Of a stretch of DNA of 64,000 bases, positions 12,674 to 23,599 are shown in pieces. Numbering within the stretch: the stretch's first letter is position 1; each line of letters starts with the position of its first letter. The stretch comes from Anthonomus grandis grandis (lineage: Eukaryota > Arthropoda > Insecta > Coleoptera > Curculionidae): assembly GCF_022605725.1 (NCBI RefSeq), contig NC_065546.1, positions 46,310,227 through 46,374,226 on the forward strand, written 5' to 3'. The position numbers and the translations under genes are program-made. A model generated the notes under the pieces. That model was given only the letters and a program-made list of their open reading frames with translations. It was not told where the DNA came from and made no database searches.

Positions 12674-13597
12674 TTAATATAATTCAGATGTAAAATAAAT
12701 CAAAAAGTATATCCTTATATTTGCATCGATTAAAAATGCGGTTGTAGAAGACTTGTACATTAACTGGTACTGCTTAATAAAATTCAAATGGCGATCCACC
12801 TTGGTATAAACACCTGGATATTCACCACATTTCACACCCCAAGAAACAATTCCATGCTGAACATTTCCACAAAGTAATGGACCGCCAGAGTCTCCTTGAC
12901 AAGCATCTTTTCCGATTTTGGAATAGGTGCACAATGTTTTAGGTTGTAATTTAGGGTAATAGAGGCTGCATTCTGTAAATGATATTAAGGGAATAGAAGC
13001 ACATTGCAATACAGTTTCCGTATAGAAAGACTTGGGTTTATAATAAGTATTGCCATATCCCATTACAAGACCCTGATTACACGGTGGGTTATCATTACTA
13101 CTATCCCTATATGGTAGAGTCACATACTCCACATGCCTTGATTTCACTTCTTTTTTTAACAGTATTAGACCTATGTCATTTATTACGCCTATCTTATTAT
13201 AACCGGGATGACAAAATGGTGTACCTTGTACCACGTCGCTTGGTATAAAGTCCATTTGATATCTGATTCCATACATTTTAGTTCGGTTTATACAATGAGC
13301 TGCAGTAAGAACCCAATAAGGACTTATTAGTGTTCCTCCACAACACTGATACCATGAAAATATACCATGCTTTCTGTAAACTGCCACCATAAATTTATAC
13401 TTTTCTGTAGAACAGACGTATCCGTTCACAATACGGTAGTCATTAGTCATTTCTTTTTTGTTAATAATATTTCTCACATTATTCACTTTTTCATCTTGCT
13501 CTGCCATAATCGGCTTATGGATACATAACAGGAAATTTGTTGCTATTAGGAAAATAAGTAACGTTACTTTGTACATTTTGTGTAGTTTGGTTGACAC
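12674..13597 (-). CDS. Trypsin-like serine protease (S1 family), intronless
   Basis: Secreted chymotrypsin-fold peptidase that would cleave after Arg/Lys. The 307-residue frame starts MSTKLHKM; Met8 is an alternative start, giving a cleaner signal peptide (hydrophobic run to about residue 32). A short propeptide ends at Arg55-IVNG, the usual zymogen activation site. The catalytic triad is present: His101 (TAAHC), Asp141 (NDIGL) and Ser237 (GDSGGP). Asp231, six residues before the Ser, occupies the chymotrypsin-189 position and predicts trypsin specificity; the SWG and PGVYTKV motifs follow. Cys residues are placed for the standard disulfides. The C-terminus runs about 27 residues past the usual end and is partly hydrophobic. 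No intron is needed, which is allowed for insect trypsins but could also mean a retrocopy. An initiator-like TCAGT lies upstream at about 13671-13675. A clip domain is absent, so a digestive role is more likely than a cascade role (inference). Confidence 0.9.
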   Translation of the reverse strand: MSTKLHKMYKVTLLIFLIATNFLLCIHKPIMAEQDEKVNNVRNIINKKEMTNDYRIVNGYVCSTEKYKFMVAVYRKHGIFSWYQCCGGTLISPYWVLTAAHCINRTKMYGIRYQMDFIPSDVVQGTPFCHPGYNKIGVINDIGLILLKKEVKSRHVEYVTLPYRDSSNDNPPCNQGLVMGYGNTYYKPKSFYTETVLQCASIPLISFTECSLYYPKLQPKTLCTYSKIGKDACQGDSGGPLLCGNVQHGIVSWGVKCGEYPGVYTKVDRHLNFIKQYQLMYKSSTTAFLIDANIRIYFLIYFTSELY

Positions 13598-14061
13598 AAT
13601 AATTTAAACATCAACTTAGAGTCAGTTTGACAACATTGAGTTCAGGTTTTAGTTTTTCCTTCTAACACGACTGATGTAAAGGAATTATTAATAATATTAT
13701 GCAAATTCTTTAAAAGCAAAGTAGGTTACATTTTATTTCTTATAAACATTAATAGTTGGTTGCAATAATTAGTCGACCTAGTATAGCTATTTGCAAAATA
13801 AGCTATATCGCGGCTGGTGTCTAATTAGTTTTAGATGGGGAATCTTCAATGTTTTACTTGCCCTAAGTACCCGGCTATTACATGGCGACCCTTGGCCAGT
13901 CGAATTATGGAGAAATAATAAGTTTTGTTGAAGAAAAGATTATTCTGGGCCCGATTAAAACTAAAGTGTTTCTTTTTTTACTAATTTTTCCAAATATATT
14001 GCAATGTACTGGCGATAAGCAAATCAGCAAAATGAGGCAAAGCAAATCCACTCACTAAGAT
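13598..14061. other. Intergenic upstream of protease; possible primer-binding-site-like motif
   Basis: Contains the presumed promoter of the minus-strand trypsin gene (initiator-like TCAGT on the minus strand at ~13673). At 13878-13895 the string TTACATGGCGACCC resembles an LTR end followed by a primer-binding site, but no partner LTR was found, so this is only a suggestion. Confidence 0.3.
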
Positions 14062-14358
14062 TTGACAGAAAATGGGGTAGTCAATTCAAACTTTGTAGTG
14101 CAGGAGCAAGACTACAACATTACAAAGGACGTCAAAGCAATTTTGTTCATAATGGTTATTTTGCTTATTGTGATGGTGATCATAAAGTCCTTTCAAATGT
14201 ACAAGAAGCATATTAGGAAGCAGATAACTCGTGAGCTTGCTGTTTCTACGATTAACTTGGCCCAGTTAAGAACAGATGCTGCCGCTTCAAACCCTATTAT
14301 TAACCTTAACCAGCCCATTGACAAACGACACGAGTTAGCCGCAATTTTTAGTGACTAA
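14062..14358 (+). other. Unrecognised short ORF with one transmembrane helix
   Basis: A 98-codon frame with no ATG at its start: the first codon is TTG directly after a stop, and the first in-frame ATG is about 30 codons in. The sequence has a polar N-terminus, a clear hydrophobic helix (about residues 27-45, ILFIMVILLIVMVII), then a basic cytoplasm-like stretch (YKKHIRKQ) and a polar tail. An AG just before the frame could be a splice acceptor, so this may be the last exon of a gene or of a retroelement. Small membrane ORFs of this layout occur between LTR-like ends in some insect elements. I do not recognise the family and assign no function. Confidence 0.4.
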
Positions 14359-14732
14359 AATGACTTCCATGAATGACTGAAATTACTAGCGTCTAAACTA
14401 GTGCGCGTAAATCGAATGCAGCTATAGTAGTGCGGGTATACGAATGCAATTTTATTGGATAACCAACGATAATCTACTGAGTAAGCCTTAATTTTTAATT
14501 TTATTTTTATTCCTGTTTTTATAATTCTAGACGAGTGTGTCTAGTGATGCTTTATGTTTTTTTATTAATAATATTAATAATTCCTTTACACTGAAAAGAC
14601 AGGATATCTTCGCTGTACGATACGCAAACGACATCAATTTACTAGCACGAGTGGGAAGCCATGTTCACGTGTGTTCAATTAGTGCGCTTGGAAGTAAAAC
14701 TTCTTTAGCTGCATTCATATGTATACATAATA

Positions 14733-15233
14733 AACTCCTGGACAAAATTATCGCACCACTAATTATTTTGTCAAGATAATTTAAATAAAAATAAATATGA
14801 GTTAAAACAGTTATAATATCTTTTCTCGTATAAAAAGCAGAACTGGACAAAAACTATGTTTATGCTTTATCATGGAACATGCTGCTCGTGAGGAGTGAGA
14901 ATACATACGCAGGAAAGTTTTCATAATTTGATACGAGGAATGCTGCGAAGACTTCAAGCGGTCATTGCAGCTAGAGGTGGCAATACACGTTATTAAGAAT
15001 TCATTATGGGGGTCTATTGTTTTATTTTTGTATCAAAATTGAAGTTAGTGAAAATCGATGCTTTTCCATGTATTGAATGTAGTTACTTAAATCTCGTTTT
15101 GTTAAATAGAATATAATTGTTTTTGTTAATTAATAATGCATAGTTAACAATGCTTATAAGTTTGCTTATTTTTTTATCTTTATTAAAAAAAATCTCTAAA
15201 AATCAAGTGGTGCGATAATTTTGTCCAGAAGTT
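14733..15233. mobile_element. Internally deleted Tc1-like element
   Basis: Terminal inverted repeats of about 30 bp with one mismatch are flanked by TA on both sides (14731-14732 and 15234-15235); the TIR core reads GGACAAAATTATCGCACCAC. The interior keeps only the last codons of a Tc1 transposase at 14916-14996 on the plus strand, reading SFHNLIRGMLRRLQAVIAAR then GGNTRY and a TAA stop, the characteristic Tc1 C-terminus. At about 501 bp it is a non-autonomous deletion derivative. Confidence 0.9.
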
Positions 15234-15235
15234 TA

Positions 15236-16080
15236 TATGTATGTATATACTCTCTCTTGCTCCTACAGTAATATACGAACCGTAACTCTCTCTCTTTCTA
15301 TCTCCACTAACTCATATCCTTTTTTCAGACCTTCGCTTCGCCCGATAACACTTTTCGTAACGCATTTGCCAGCTTACCCCCCAACTCAAGCGTGTGTTAA
15401 GAACTTTAAAAAAAGCAAAGAACTCTGAACGTTGTCGAGCCTTGTGCATGAGACAATGACTAAGGGTAAACTTCGCAAACACCACCCTAGTTGCATTTAC
15501 AAAAAGGGGAAACCGGTATTATTAGTTATTACTTGGGACTCAGTAAGACTAAATATTTAGAATTGTTCCTGGATCAAAAGTGGTAATAATTAAAAGCTCA
15601 ATGTTACCTTAATGTTTTAAATATCTACAACGCGCAAGTCATGCAGATGCCGTATCATCTTGAGCACCTTTTAAGCACCGTGCAGAGACGTAAAACGGAG
15701 TCAATAAAATGATAAAGATAATAGATAGCATAGGGGTACAGGAAAAACTTTTTAGTATCAGTATCTCATATCAAAGTGTCACAAAGAAGGTTTTAAAGTA
15801 ATATTTTTAGCATGGACTGCAATGTTTTTACCAAATGGCCGCATAGTCCATAGTTAATTAAAAATATCTCTTAAACTTAGAGTCTATAGACTATGTCCAT
15901 ATATTATAAAGCTAAAAGTTGGTGCAATTCTAATGCCATTGAGCATTTTCGCGCAAAGCGAAAGCAAAGCGGCAAACCGGCAAGTCTTTCACATTAGCAT
16001 CCGATTTAACTGTTGCCGGTCGTGAGTTCGTTCAAGATGGTGAAGGTTACTGAAACTTAATATATTTGCTGTGTTTAAGA
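15236..16080. other. No gene recognised
   Basis: Sequence of mixed composition between the Tc1 remnant and the Harbinger element. A short inverted repeat (accggcaa / ttgccggt, ~15975-16020) just precedes the transposase exon and could be in the Harbinger 5' region. No coding motif seen. Confidence 0.35.
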
Positions 16081-17960
16081 CGTAAAAGGCAAAATAAGAA
16101 ACAAACGAAGTTATGGGTAAATCCTATTTTAAAAGTGAGATAAAGAAGCGAGACACCAAATTTAGAATGGCCATACCACCTGAAGAAATGCTTGCCGTGA
16201 CAAGGTAAGTTTATTATAAACTGATAATACATGTAAAAAACTTAAAAATTGTATCATATTTTTAAAAACAAAACTTAACATTAGGTAACAGAAAAAAAAT
16301 CAATCGATCGTTGAGTCAAACAATTATTTTGGTATTTTGTTAACTGATGTGTAGTTTTGAGGATATGAGTTGGGACACACATATTGTTTTTTATAATTTT
16401 ATTGCTCTTTATAATTTTGATATTTATAATTCTTATCATTTTACTATTTATAATTTTGATAATTTGGATGTGAGTTAGGACTTATATATTGTTGGTCTTC
16501 CTTGATATGATATGAAGAATGAGACTGATAGGAGTTCGTGTAGCGGGATGCAGGTGAAGGCAGAGGAGGCACAGTAACTATATAACTTATACTGTTGAAG
16601 TTCCCGTACAAGCTTGTTGAAGTGAACCGCGATGATGTTTAATTTTCCTGATAGTTTGTAGAACTTCCATTTGAAGATCAAACATCTCATTTTCGTTCAT
16701 ATCTCGTACATATGGTAAAAAGGATAAAAGTAACATTTCTTGGTCGGTGTGCTGGTACTTGCGCGCTGCTTGAGTAGGAGATTCCTGTGACTTCTCCAAT
16801 TTATTTAGTTGCTCCAAAATGTTGCCCTCTATATCTACTTGCGTTTGTTTTTGATTGTTCGACTTTTTCTTGTTCACATTAGGAATTGATGCAGATGTCT
16901 GCACGTCTGCACATATTCTGGGGAATTTTGTGTGGTTGATAACTGCGTCTAACTTCTTTTCGCTCCTTGACCACTTTTAGTTCGCAAAGACTTAACGATA
17001 ACATAAGCGAATCTCTGATATTAGACCATTTGTGCATTATTAACTCCCCTGAAAAAAAATTTAATAATAAAGAACACAATAACCAATCATAATATAAACT
17101 TTTCTTTTGTTTTAGATATTTAGCTACAGGGTGCATGCTTACAGAATTGTACTACAATTATGAAATTGGGACATCTACATTACATACTACATCTACATAA
17201 ACTACACTAATATAAATTATGTATGTGCTAAAATATGGGATATATTCCAAGAAGTTTATTGGAAATAAATGACAAGAGAAGACTGGGAGAAAGTTGCTGT
17301 TGAATTTGATAAAAAAAGCTAATTTTCCAATGTGTTTTGGTGCAATAGATGGGAAACACATCAGGATAGAAAATTTTCCCCATGCAGGATTCATGAATTA
17401 AAAAAAAATATACTATTTCATAGTACTTTTAGCAATCGTTGATGCGGATTACAATTTCTTATTCGTAGATATTGGAGCGTATGGTAAGGACTGCGATTCC
17501 TCTATTCTCCAAAACTGCATTTTGGAGAAGACTGATAAATGACGAACTTGATATCCCAGGGGCTAAACCAATATCTTCAGAATTTAATTTAAAAGTCTCT
17601 CACGTTTTTGTGGCGAAAAATGCATTTCCAATCAATAAGCATATTCTAAAAGACTTTTCTAATCATAATTTAAGTATAAAACAGCGTATGTTTAACTATA
17701 GACTACAAAGAGCTCGACGATATGTGGAATGCGCGTTTGGAATATTAACCAACAAAATGGAGAAACTTGTGTTGCATAACACAGTTTGTAAAAGAGATGG
17801 ATACCGTACCGAAGATCTGATAATTGCCACTGGTTCCAGAATAGAAAAATTGCCTGCGACAACTACATGTAACAAAACGGGACAAGGGATACGTTCATTA
17901 TTTGCTAATTATTTTGTTAGTAAGAATGGTCAGCTACCATGGCAGTTAAGAAAAATTTAA
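16081..17960 (+). pseudogene. Harbinger transposase (DDE_Tnp_4), two exons
   Basis: Exon 1 reads KKQTKLWVNPILK, then after a gap DTKFRMAIPPEEMLAVT, and ends at the donor AAG|GTAAGT (exon end 16204). Exon 2 starts at 17116 after TTTTAG and rejoins in frame as RYLATGCMLTELYYNYEIG. The join restores the conserved TLRYLATG motif of the family. Downstream are CFGAIDGKHI (first catalytic Asp), IVDADYNFLFVDIGAYG then KDCDS (second), and ARRYVECAFGIL (catalytic Glu region). About 60 residues appear deleted in exon 1 and there are frameshifts near 17390 and 17500, so the gene is broken. The stop is at 17958-17960 and an AATAAA lies at about 18003. Confidence 0.8.
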
Positions 17961-18209
17961 CTTTTGTTTTCATTTTTTTAATACAAAAATGTATTTTCAA
18001 GAAATAAAATAAACATTAAGCATACCGTTCTTTTTCTTTTCGACCTGTGAATGTTGATCATAACCATCTTCTAAACACTGAAAAACTTCTTGCCAACTTT
18101 TATCTCTTAGTATTTTGTTCTTATTGTTTTCATTGTGCTTATCCCATAAACACGGTTTGGATTCTACAAGTTCTATTAAGGTCACAATATCGTATTTAAA
18201 ACTTCCCAT
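16444..18209 (-). pseudogene. MADF-BESS protein of the Harbinger element, two exons
   Basis: Starts at ATG 18209 (MGSFKYDIV). Exon 1 carries the first half of a MADF domain (LIELVESKPCLWDKH...SWQEVFQCLED) and ends at the donor AACG|GTATGC (exon end 18026). Exon 2 begins at 17048 after TTTCAG; the join gives KKKNG-ELIMHKWSNIRDS, the expected second half of the domain. Further on a BESS motif (DQEMLLLSFLPYVRDMNE...DLQMEVLQTIRKI) lies at ~16640-16745, followed by a Pro/Ser/Tyr-rich tail ending at a TAG (16444-16446). MADF-BESS proteins bind DNA and act as the second protein of many animal Harbinger elements. Frameshifts near 16900 and 16600 disrupt it. A minus-strand AATAAA lies at ~16398-16403. 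Confidence 0.75.
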
Positions 18210-18469
18210 TATGACGTAAAAAATCGCAAAACTCAGAAGAATATTACAAACGATTTACACAAACTTATTACAGGAATTAAAGCAGGGCAAAGAGTATTCC
18301 AGATAGCTCTCTTCCTTTTAGTTCTAAAAGATGCCAATTCCCTGTAAATTAATATAAAGAAGGCTCAAGAACAAACCTTAGAACGGGTTGGTATTTATTT
18401 ACCAGAACCAGTTTTCAGTCATAACCTCATACGTAGCTATGTCTCGTGCCCGATCATTTGGTCATCTAA
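18210..18469. other. Spacer between two Harbinger elements
   Basis: Upstream region of the minus-strand MADF-BESS gene. No coding signal and no clear terminal repeat was found here. Confidence 0.4.
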
Positions 18470-20221
18470 GGCGCAATTCACACAGAACGGGCGTATGGGG
18501 GTGGCGTGGGACTGGCATGGTAGACGCATGTGCCACTTGCATGTTCGCTTATGGGGCAATACAGATAGAAATGGCGTGGCACAGGCGTGATAAGTCACGC
18601 CACCGCCACGTCACTTCGACGCCACGAGTGGCCTACACTAGCGGTAAATGCCATATACCAAACAGCGGTTTATATTGCTTCTTTTTGTCTATTTTGTAAA
18701 ATGCGGGATGATTATTTATTTAATAAGAGTTCTGTGAAGACGTGCAATAGTGTGCAGTTCTATACGACTATAAAAGGTCGGATTACTGCAATAGAAGTGC
18801 ACAAGATCAAGCATGGAAAAAAAATATCAAATAAGTTCAGTGAAAATGGTAAGTATGTACGTGTTTATTAACAAAAGATGTTTAAACTCGTATTTACAAT
18901 AAAAATTATACGTTTGTTTCCGTAACCGAGTGTAAAGACCGCTGGAAAAACATACGAGGAAACTACTCAAAATATAAAGCCAAATTAAAAACAAAACCAG
19001 GACAAGGAACAAAACGAGTGAAAGAATATTATTTGGCCCCACACTCTTTCTCCTTTTTGGATCCTCCCTTGAAGTCTTGTAAGAGCAAAGGCAATGTGGA
19101 TCAAGAATCTGCCGACGCATCATCGAGCCACCATACAGCTGAAACGGGGTCACAATCTAATAAGCCTAAAGACAACTCCAATGCTGATGTTCTCTCACCT
19201 TATAACATTCTATCCAGTAGTTCCTCTTGGTGACTTGTACCATCTTCCAGTACGTCCATCGATGATCAACCGATAGCAATGAGAGCACCTAAAAAACTAC
19301 TACAGAAAGAAGCTTATTTTAGAGAAAAAAGAAGTTAGCAGCCTCAACCGCTATTAATGAGCTCAACCAGCAAACTTACCAGTACTTTGAAAAAAAGCAA
19401 TAATTGCTGGAGATCCAAAACAGCACGAAAACGAATGCCACAATCGATTCTCCTGACCCAGACCTGGCGTTTTTAAGTCCATGAATTCTGTTCAGAAGCG
19501 GCGTTTCAAAATTGGAATTTTGAATTTAGCCGAGCAAATACTATCCTCAACCATTCCTGAAGCCTCTACTATCCCAATGGATAGTTTTCAATCTTGGATT
19601 GAAGATTCGGTAAATAGAAATCTAGATTTAGTACCGCACAGGAACACGGATGAATTTTATTTGAGTAAATTTATACAATACAATAATTATTATTAGGGTA
19701 ACATTATCGTTATTTTTTTTGTTTTAGAACAGAAATAAATTCACTTAAATATATTTTCTTTAACTTACATCAGCGTTATTAACAACCTTTCCTCTAAACT
19801 GATAAGTTCTCTTCAATTTGTAGGTTTCTTCTTAATATTAACCCTTACTAGTATTTTATAAAAACATTGAACACACATTCGATAGAAACTTTGAAAACAT
19901 TTAGGGTACATATAGAGCTCCTGCATAGCATTAAACGAACCATCAGTTTTTTCTTTATCTAACCAAAAGGGATGTATTCAATAACTCCTTTGCCTTTGAA
20001 TGTTAGCTAAATTTACAAGGTTCAACCAAGATATGTTGAACCTTCATTTTCGTCATCCGAAAGCATTGTAACTTTACAAAACAGTCATGTACGTAACAAA
20101 TAAATGACAATAATCACATTGAATCCCTTTCTATGTGAATTGTGCGCGCCACGTCCGCTCCATTCCAGCTCCATGCCAGTCCCACGCCACCGCCATACGC
20201 CCGTTCTGTGTGAATTGCGCC
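18470..20221. mobile_element. Non-autonomous PIF/Harbinger element with ~50-bp TIRs
   Basis: The ends form terminal inverted repeats of about 50 bp with one mismatch (18470-18520 and 20171-20221), starting GGCGCAATTCACACAGAACG. The 3-bp target duplication TAA lies at 18467-18469 and 20222-20224, as expected for Harbinger. The subterminal zone is GC-rich with repeated GCCAC/GTGGC words. The interior keeps a MADF-BESS relic and no transposase. Confidence 0.9.
18890..19696 (+). pseudogene. MADF-BESS protein relic of Harbinger element
   Basis: From about 18912 a frame reads VTECKDRWKNIRGNYSKYK followed by a Lys/Gly-rich stretch and EYYLAPHSFSFLDP, the C-terminal half of a MADF domain. A Ser/Asn-rich linker follows. 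Near 19460-19545 the BESS region is seen as DPDLAFL then, after a frame break, RRFKIGILNLAEQIL. The frame ends at 19694-19696. The first half of the MADF domain (an upstream exon) is not obvious. Lies wholly within the TIR-bounded element 18470-20221. Confidence 0.65.
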
Positions 20222-20251
20222 TAAGAGTAGAAATGGTACCCAAAGGCAATA

Positions 20252-20303
20252 CCACAGATGTAAATAGCTCCGCACTGCTAGCTGGAGCTATTTACATCTG
20301 TGG
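20252..20303. repeat. Perfect 20-bp hairpin
   Basis: Arms 20252-20271 and 20284-20303 are exact reverse complements (CCACAGATGTAAATAGCTCC and its complement), separated by a 12-nt spacer. It lies 30 bp outside the right end of the Harbinger element. It could be a foldback remnant or a small hairpin RNA source; no larger context supports a function. Confidence 0.85.
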
Positions 20304-20344
20304 CAATACTTCTTTGAATATTGTCTCCAAAGAAATTCGTTGAA

Positions 20345-20879
20345 TCAGAAAAAGGCGAAATTTTTTTAACTATAGGGCATCGAATTTCGGCGGGTTTAAT
20401 CTAGTTATTATTTAAAAGACTACTTAGTCATCTTTAAAATAAGCAGTTTTATAAGTTTAATACATTATTATTAAGTAAAAGTGAGGAAACAGTACACCTT
20501 TATCCACACATCAAGTATTATCCAGGTAAACCAAAAAAAAAGTTAATTTAAAAATAGCATATAAAAAATTAATTAAATTTCTTCCGTTTTCAAATAATTG
20601 TATATACTAAACTCTTCGCTACATATAATAATATGCTATCAGTCATCACCGGATAATGTACTTTTAAAAAGGGAAATGCAAATTGAACCTGAGCTTCTAA
20701 TTAAGAACGAACCGTAATAAAACCCAAGCTGAAACTTTTTCCCATAATACGGCGATTAACTTCGCCCCTCCGCTAAACTTTTTTATGAGTAATTAAAACT
20801 TACTTAAATCTCAATCCGTCAATACCCTTTTATCTTGTTTTACTAGTCGTACTCCTATATATTTCTCTCGGTTTTATTG
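20345..20879. other. No gene seen
   Basis: AT-rich spacer before the degenerate repeat field. No open frame with a recognisable motif. Confidence 0.4.
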
Positions 20880-23000
20880 TAAGATGAGAAGTTAAAACTG
20901 TAGTTTAAAGATAAGGTCTGATTGTAATAGTTAGACATAAAGAAAAGAAGAAGAGTAAAAAAGAAACTGTAGATGATAACATATTACTTTGATTGATGGT
21001 ATCTCTTAAAACCCAAAAAGTAGGATACTGTAGAGTTTGAGTATCTAGACTTTTGGCCTAGCCCTTATAACTTAAACTATTAATTCTGTTTCTTAATCAA
21101 TTATTTGCACTTTATGGAAAAAATTATCTAAAAGTGAAAGAGAAGTGTTCTAGAATATTTTTAATAGAATAGTAGAAATAGCTGAAAAAGACAAAGAAAA
21201 GATAGGGAGGACAGAAATTTTTTTTTATTTTTGACTATTATTAAAGACTTAGGTAGTGGTCAGACCAACATTCGTTAACTGCAGATGATACTAACTGATT
21301 TGTTTTCTTGTTTCGGATTATATTTGATTGATCATATTTTCTGAGGTTTAAAAGTAGAAAACTGTAAAGTTTCAGTATCTTCTATTTTGCTCTCGCTTCT
21401 ACAACTTCAATTCAACCATCAATTTGCTGATCATCAATAACTTGAAATTGATATATAAAAAATAATAAAAACTCCAAAAGTACAGAGAAAAAAGAGTATT
21501 TGAGGAGAACTTTTTTAACAGAACACAAGAAGCAGCTGAAGAAGACTAAAAAAGGTACAAAAAAGAAATAAAAGTTTTTTTATCTTTGAATTGACTGCAC
21601 AAATATTTATTAATTGCAATGATAACAAATGATTAGTTGTATTGTTTTGGATTACGTTTGATTGACCAATCACGCACGTAGGAAACTGTAAAGTTTTAAT
21701 ATTTGCGCCTTTACTCTAGTCTCTACAACTTTAACCATCAATTTTAGCAATAAATCAATAACTTGAAATTAATGGAAATTAGTCCAAAAAGCTAAAAATT
21801 GGTGGAGAAAGAAGAATTTCAGAATATTTTTGATAAAATGCAAGAAGCAGCCAAAGAAGAGAAAAATGAAGGCAAGAAAGTTATTAAACGTTTTTTCCTA
21901 TTTTTGAATTGGCGAAAACACCATTTGTGAAGTATAGATGACAGCAGCTGTAGTTTTCGTCTTTTTAAATATATTGATTCTAGCCTTCTTCCAAAAGAAG
22001 TAGTTTCAGTAGCTCCACTTATTCTCTAGCTTCTACAACTTTAATAAAATTATTATTTTTCATAAGTCAGTAACTTGAAATTGAGGAAACAAATTACTCA
22101 AAAGTGAAATAAAGCCAAAAATAATGGTAGACAGAAGTGTACCATTTATTTGTAAAGTGCAAGAAGCAACTGAAGAAGTTAAAGATGAGAGAAAAACTAG
22201 AAGTAGTTTTTCATATTTGTTAATTGGTTAGAAAAACATTTATTAACTGATGATAACAGCTTATTAGTTTTCTTGTTTGGGATTAGGTACATTGATTAAA
22301 ACTGTAGACTTTTAGTATAAATTAATAATAATAATAATAATAAAAACGTTTATTAGTTACTCAAAAAGTATAAAAAGAGGTACAAGGACAGTGAACAACA
22401 CTATGTTATTTCAATGTAAATAAGAAAAATAAGAATATTATTCGTTACCCTTAACAAAATAATTTTTTACACATATAATAATAATTTATACATACATACA
22501 TAGAAATAGAAGTGTGTGACTAATAGGCCATTTTATTCAGACCTTCAGAGGTGACTTTCAAGAAGTTCTCCCAAATTCTGTTGAGGCCTTAGAATTTAAA
22601 AATCGTATGCAAAAAAAATAAACAGGAACATATACCTAAAAACGGAATGCGATAGAAAGAGAAGAGGGGAAGGTTAAACTATAATATCAATTTTAAATTC
22701 CATCTTTGTATATAATATTAAATTATTTTTTTTCTTTATTATAAAATATTAATTTGCACAATACTCATAGTTATTTTTAATTAGTTTAGAAAGAGAATAT
22801 CAACTTTTACTCTGACTTCTCGAACCATCAATTTGTTGATAAATAAATTACTTGAAATTGATAGAAAATGATTTAAAATTGAAATAAGGCCAAAAATCAT
22901 TGGAGAAAGGAATATTTTATTACATTTGTCCTAAAATGCAAAAAAATAGCTAAAGAAGCAATGTAGAAAGAAAGTTTTATCAAAAATTTATCATTAGCAT
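20880..23000. repeat. Degenerate tandem array, ~300-330 bp period
   Basis: Recurring ordered blocks: a CTGTAAAGTTTCAGTAT-like block, a CTTCTACAACTTTAA block, an AATAACTTGAAATTGA block and an AAAATGCAAGAAGCAGC block. The first block recurs near 21029, 21361, 21688 and 22303, with related pieces near 20900, 21990 and 22800. Copies are strongly diverged and contain indels, so this is an old satellite-like or segmentally amplified region without coding potential. Confidence 0.75.
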
Positions 23001-23599
23001 CTAAAACTTACTTCAGAACCTTACTAAAAGTCTTTACTTCTGTTTATAAAGTAAGAAGCTCCTCAACCTTATATATTTGAGATTTATTTCATTCTTACTT
23101 TGGACTTTGCCACTGTGTTTGCCAAATTGTAGACAGATCATTCATTCGTAATTAAAGAGATCAAGCTTTAATGATTATTGGTTCAAGCACTTAAATCTGG
23201 TCATCAGAAATGAATTTATCAACATATCATGCGATATATGCTAAACCGTTAAATCCCTGTGACTAATTAATTCAGTCAATAATCTATGTCACTTGCGTTT
23301 TTGTTGTGTTTTCATTTGATTAGATATCATCAAAACCAAAGTCTGACAGCCGATTTTCAATGTATGATTGAACTGTATTTATTTTTAGACGAATTTTTGT
23401 ATGTTTGTATATATGAACATAAAGAGCTATATATGTATATAAATATATTGCATAAAGTTATATATAAGGTTAAGATAGGAGGCTTGCCTCAACTTCACCG
23501 TTTGTAAAAATTTGTTTTACATTTATTTGTAATATTTTTTTACAATAAAGGCAATATTTTGTGCACCCTGTCTACAACTCAAAAAGAACTGTATGTGGC
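23001..23599. other. No gene recognised
   Basis: AT-rich. A 73-codon open frame at 23286-23507 has no recognised motif and is probably chance. Confidence 0.35.

Larger units (their letters stand above)
16081..18209. mobile_element. PIF/Harbinger element with two antisense, interdigitated genes
   Basis: Contains a plus-strand DDE transposase in two exons and a minus-strand MADF-BESS protein in two exons. Along the plus strand the order is transposase exon 1 (to 16204), MADF-BESS exon 2 (16444-17048, minus), transposase exon 2 (17116-17960), MADF-BESS exon 1 (18026-18209, minus). Coordinates cover only the coding span; terminal inverted repeats were not identified. Both genes have minor frame damage, so this copy is probably inactive. 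Confidence 0.75.
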
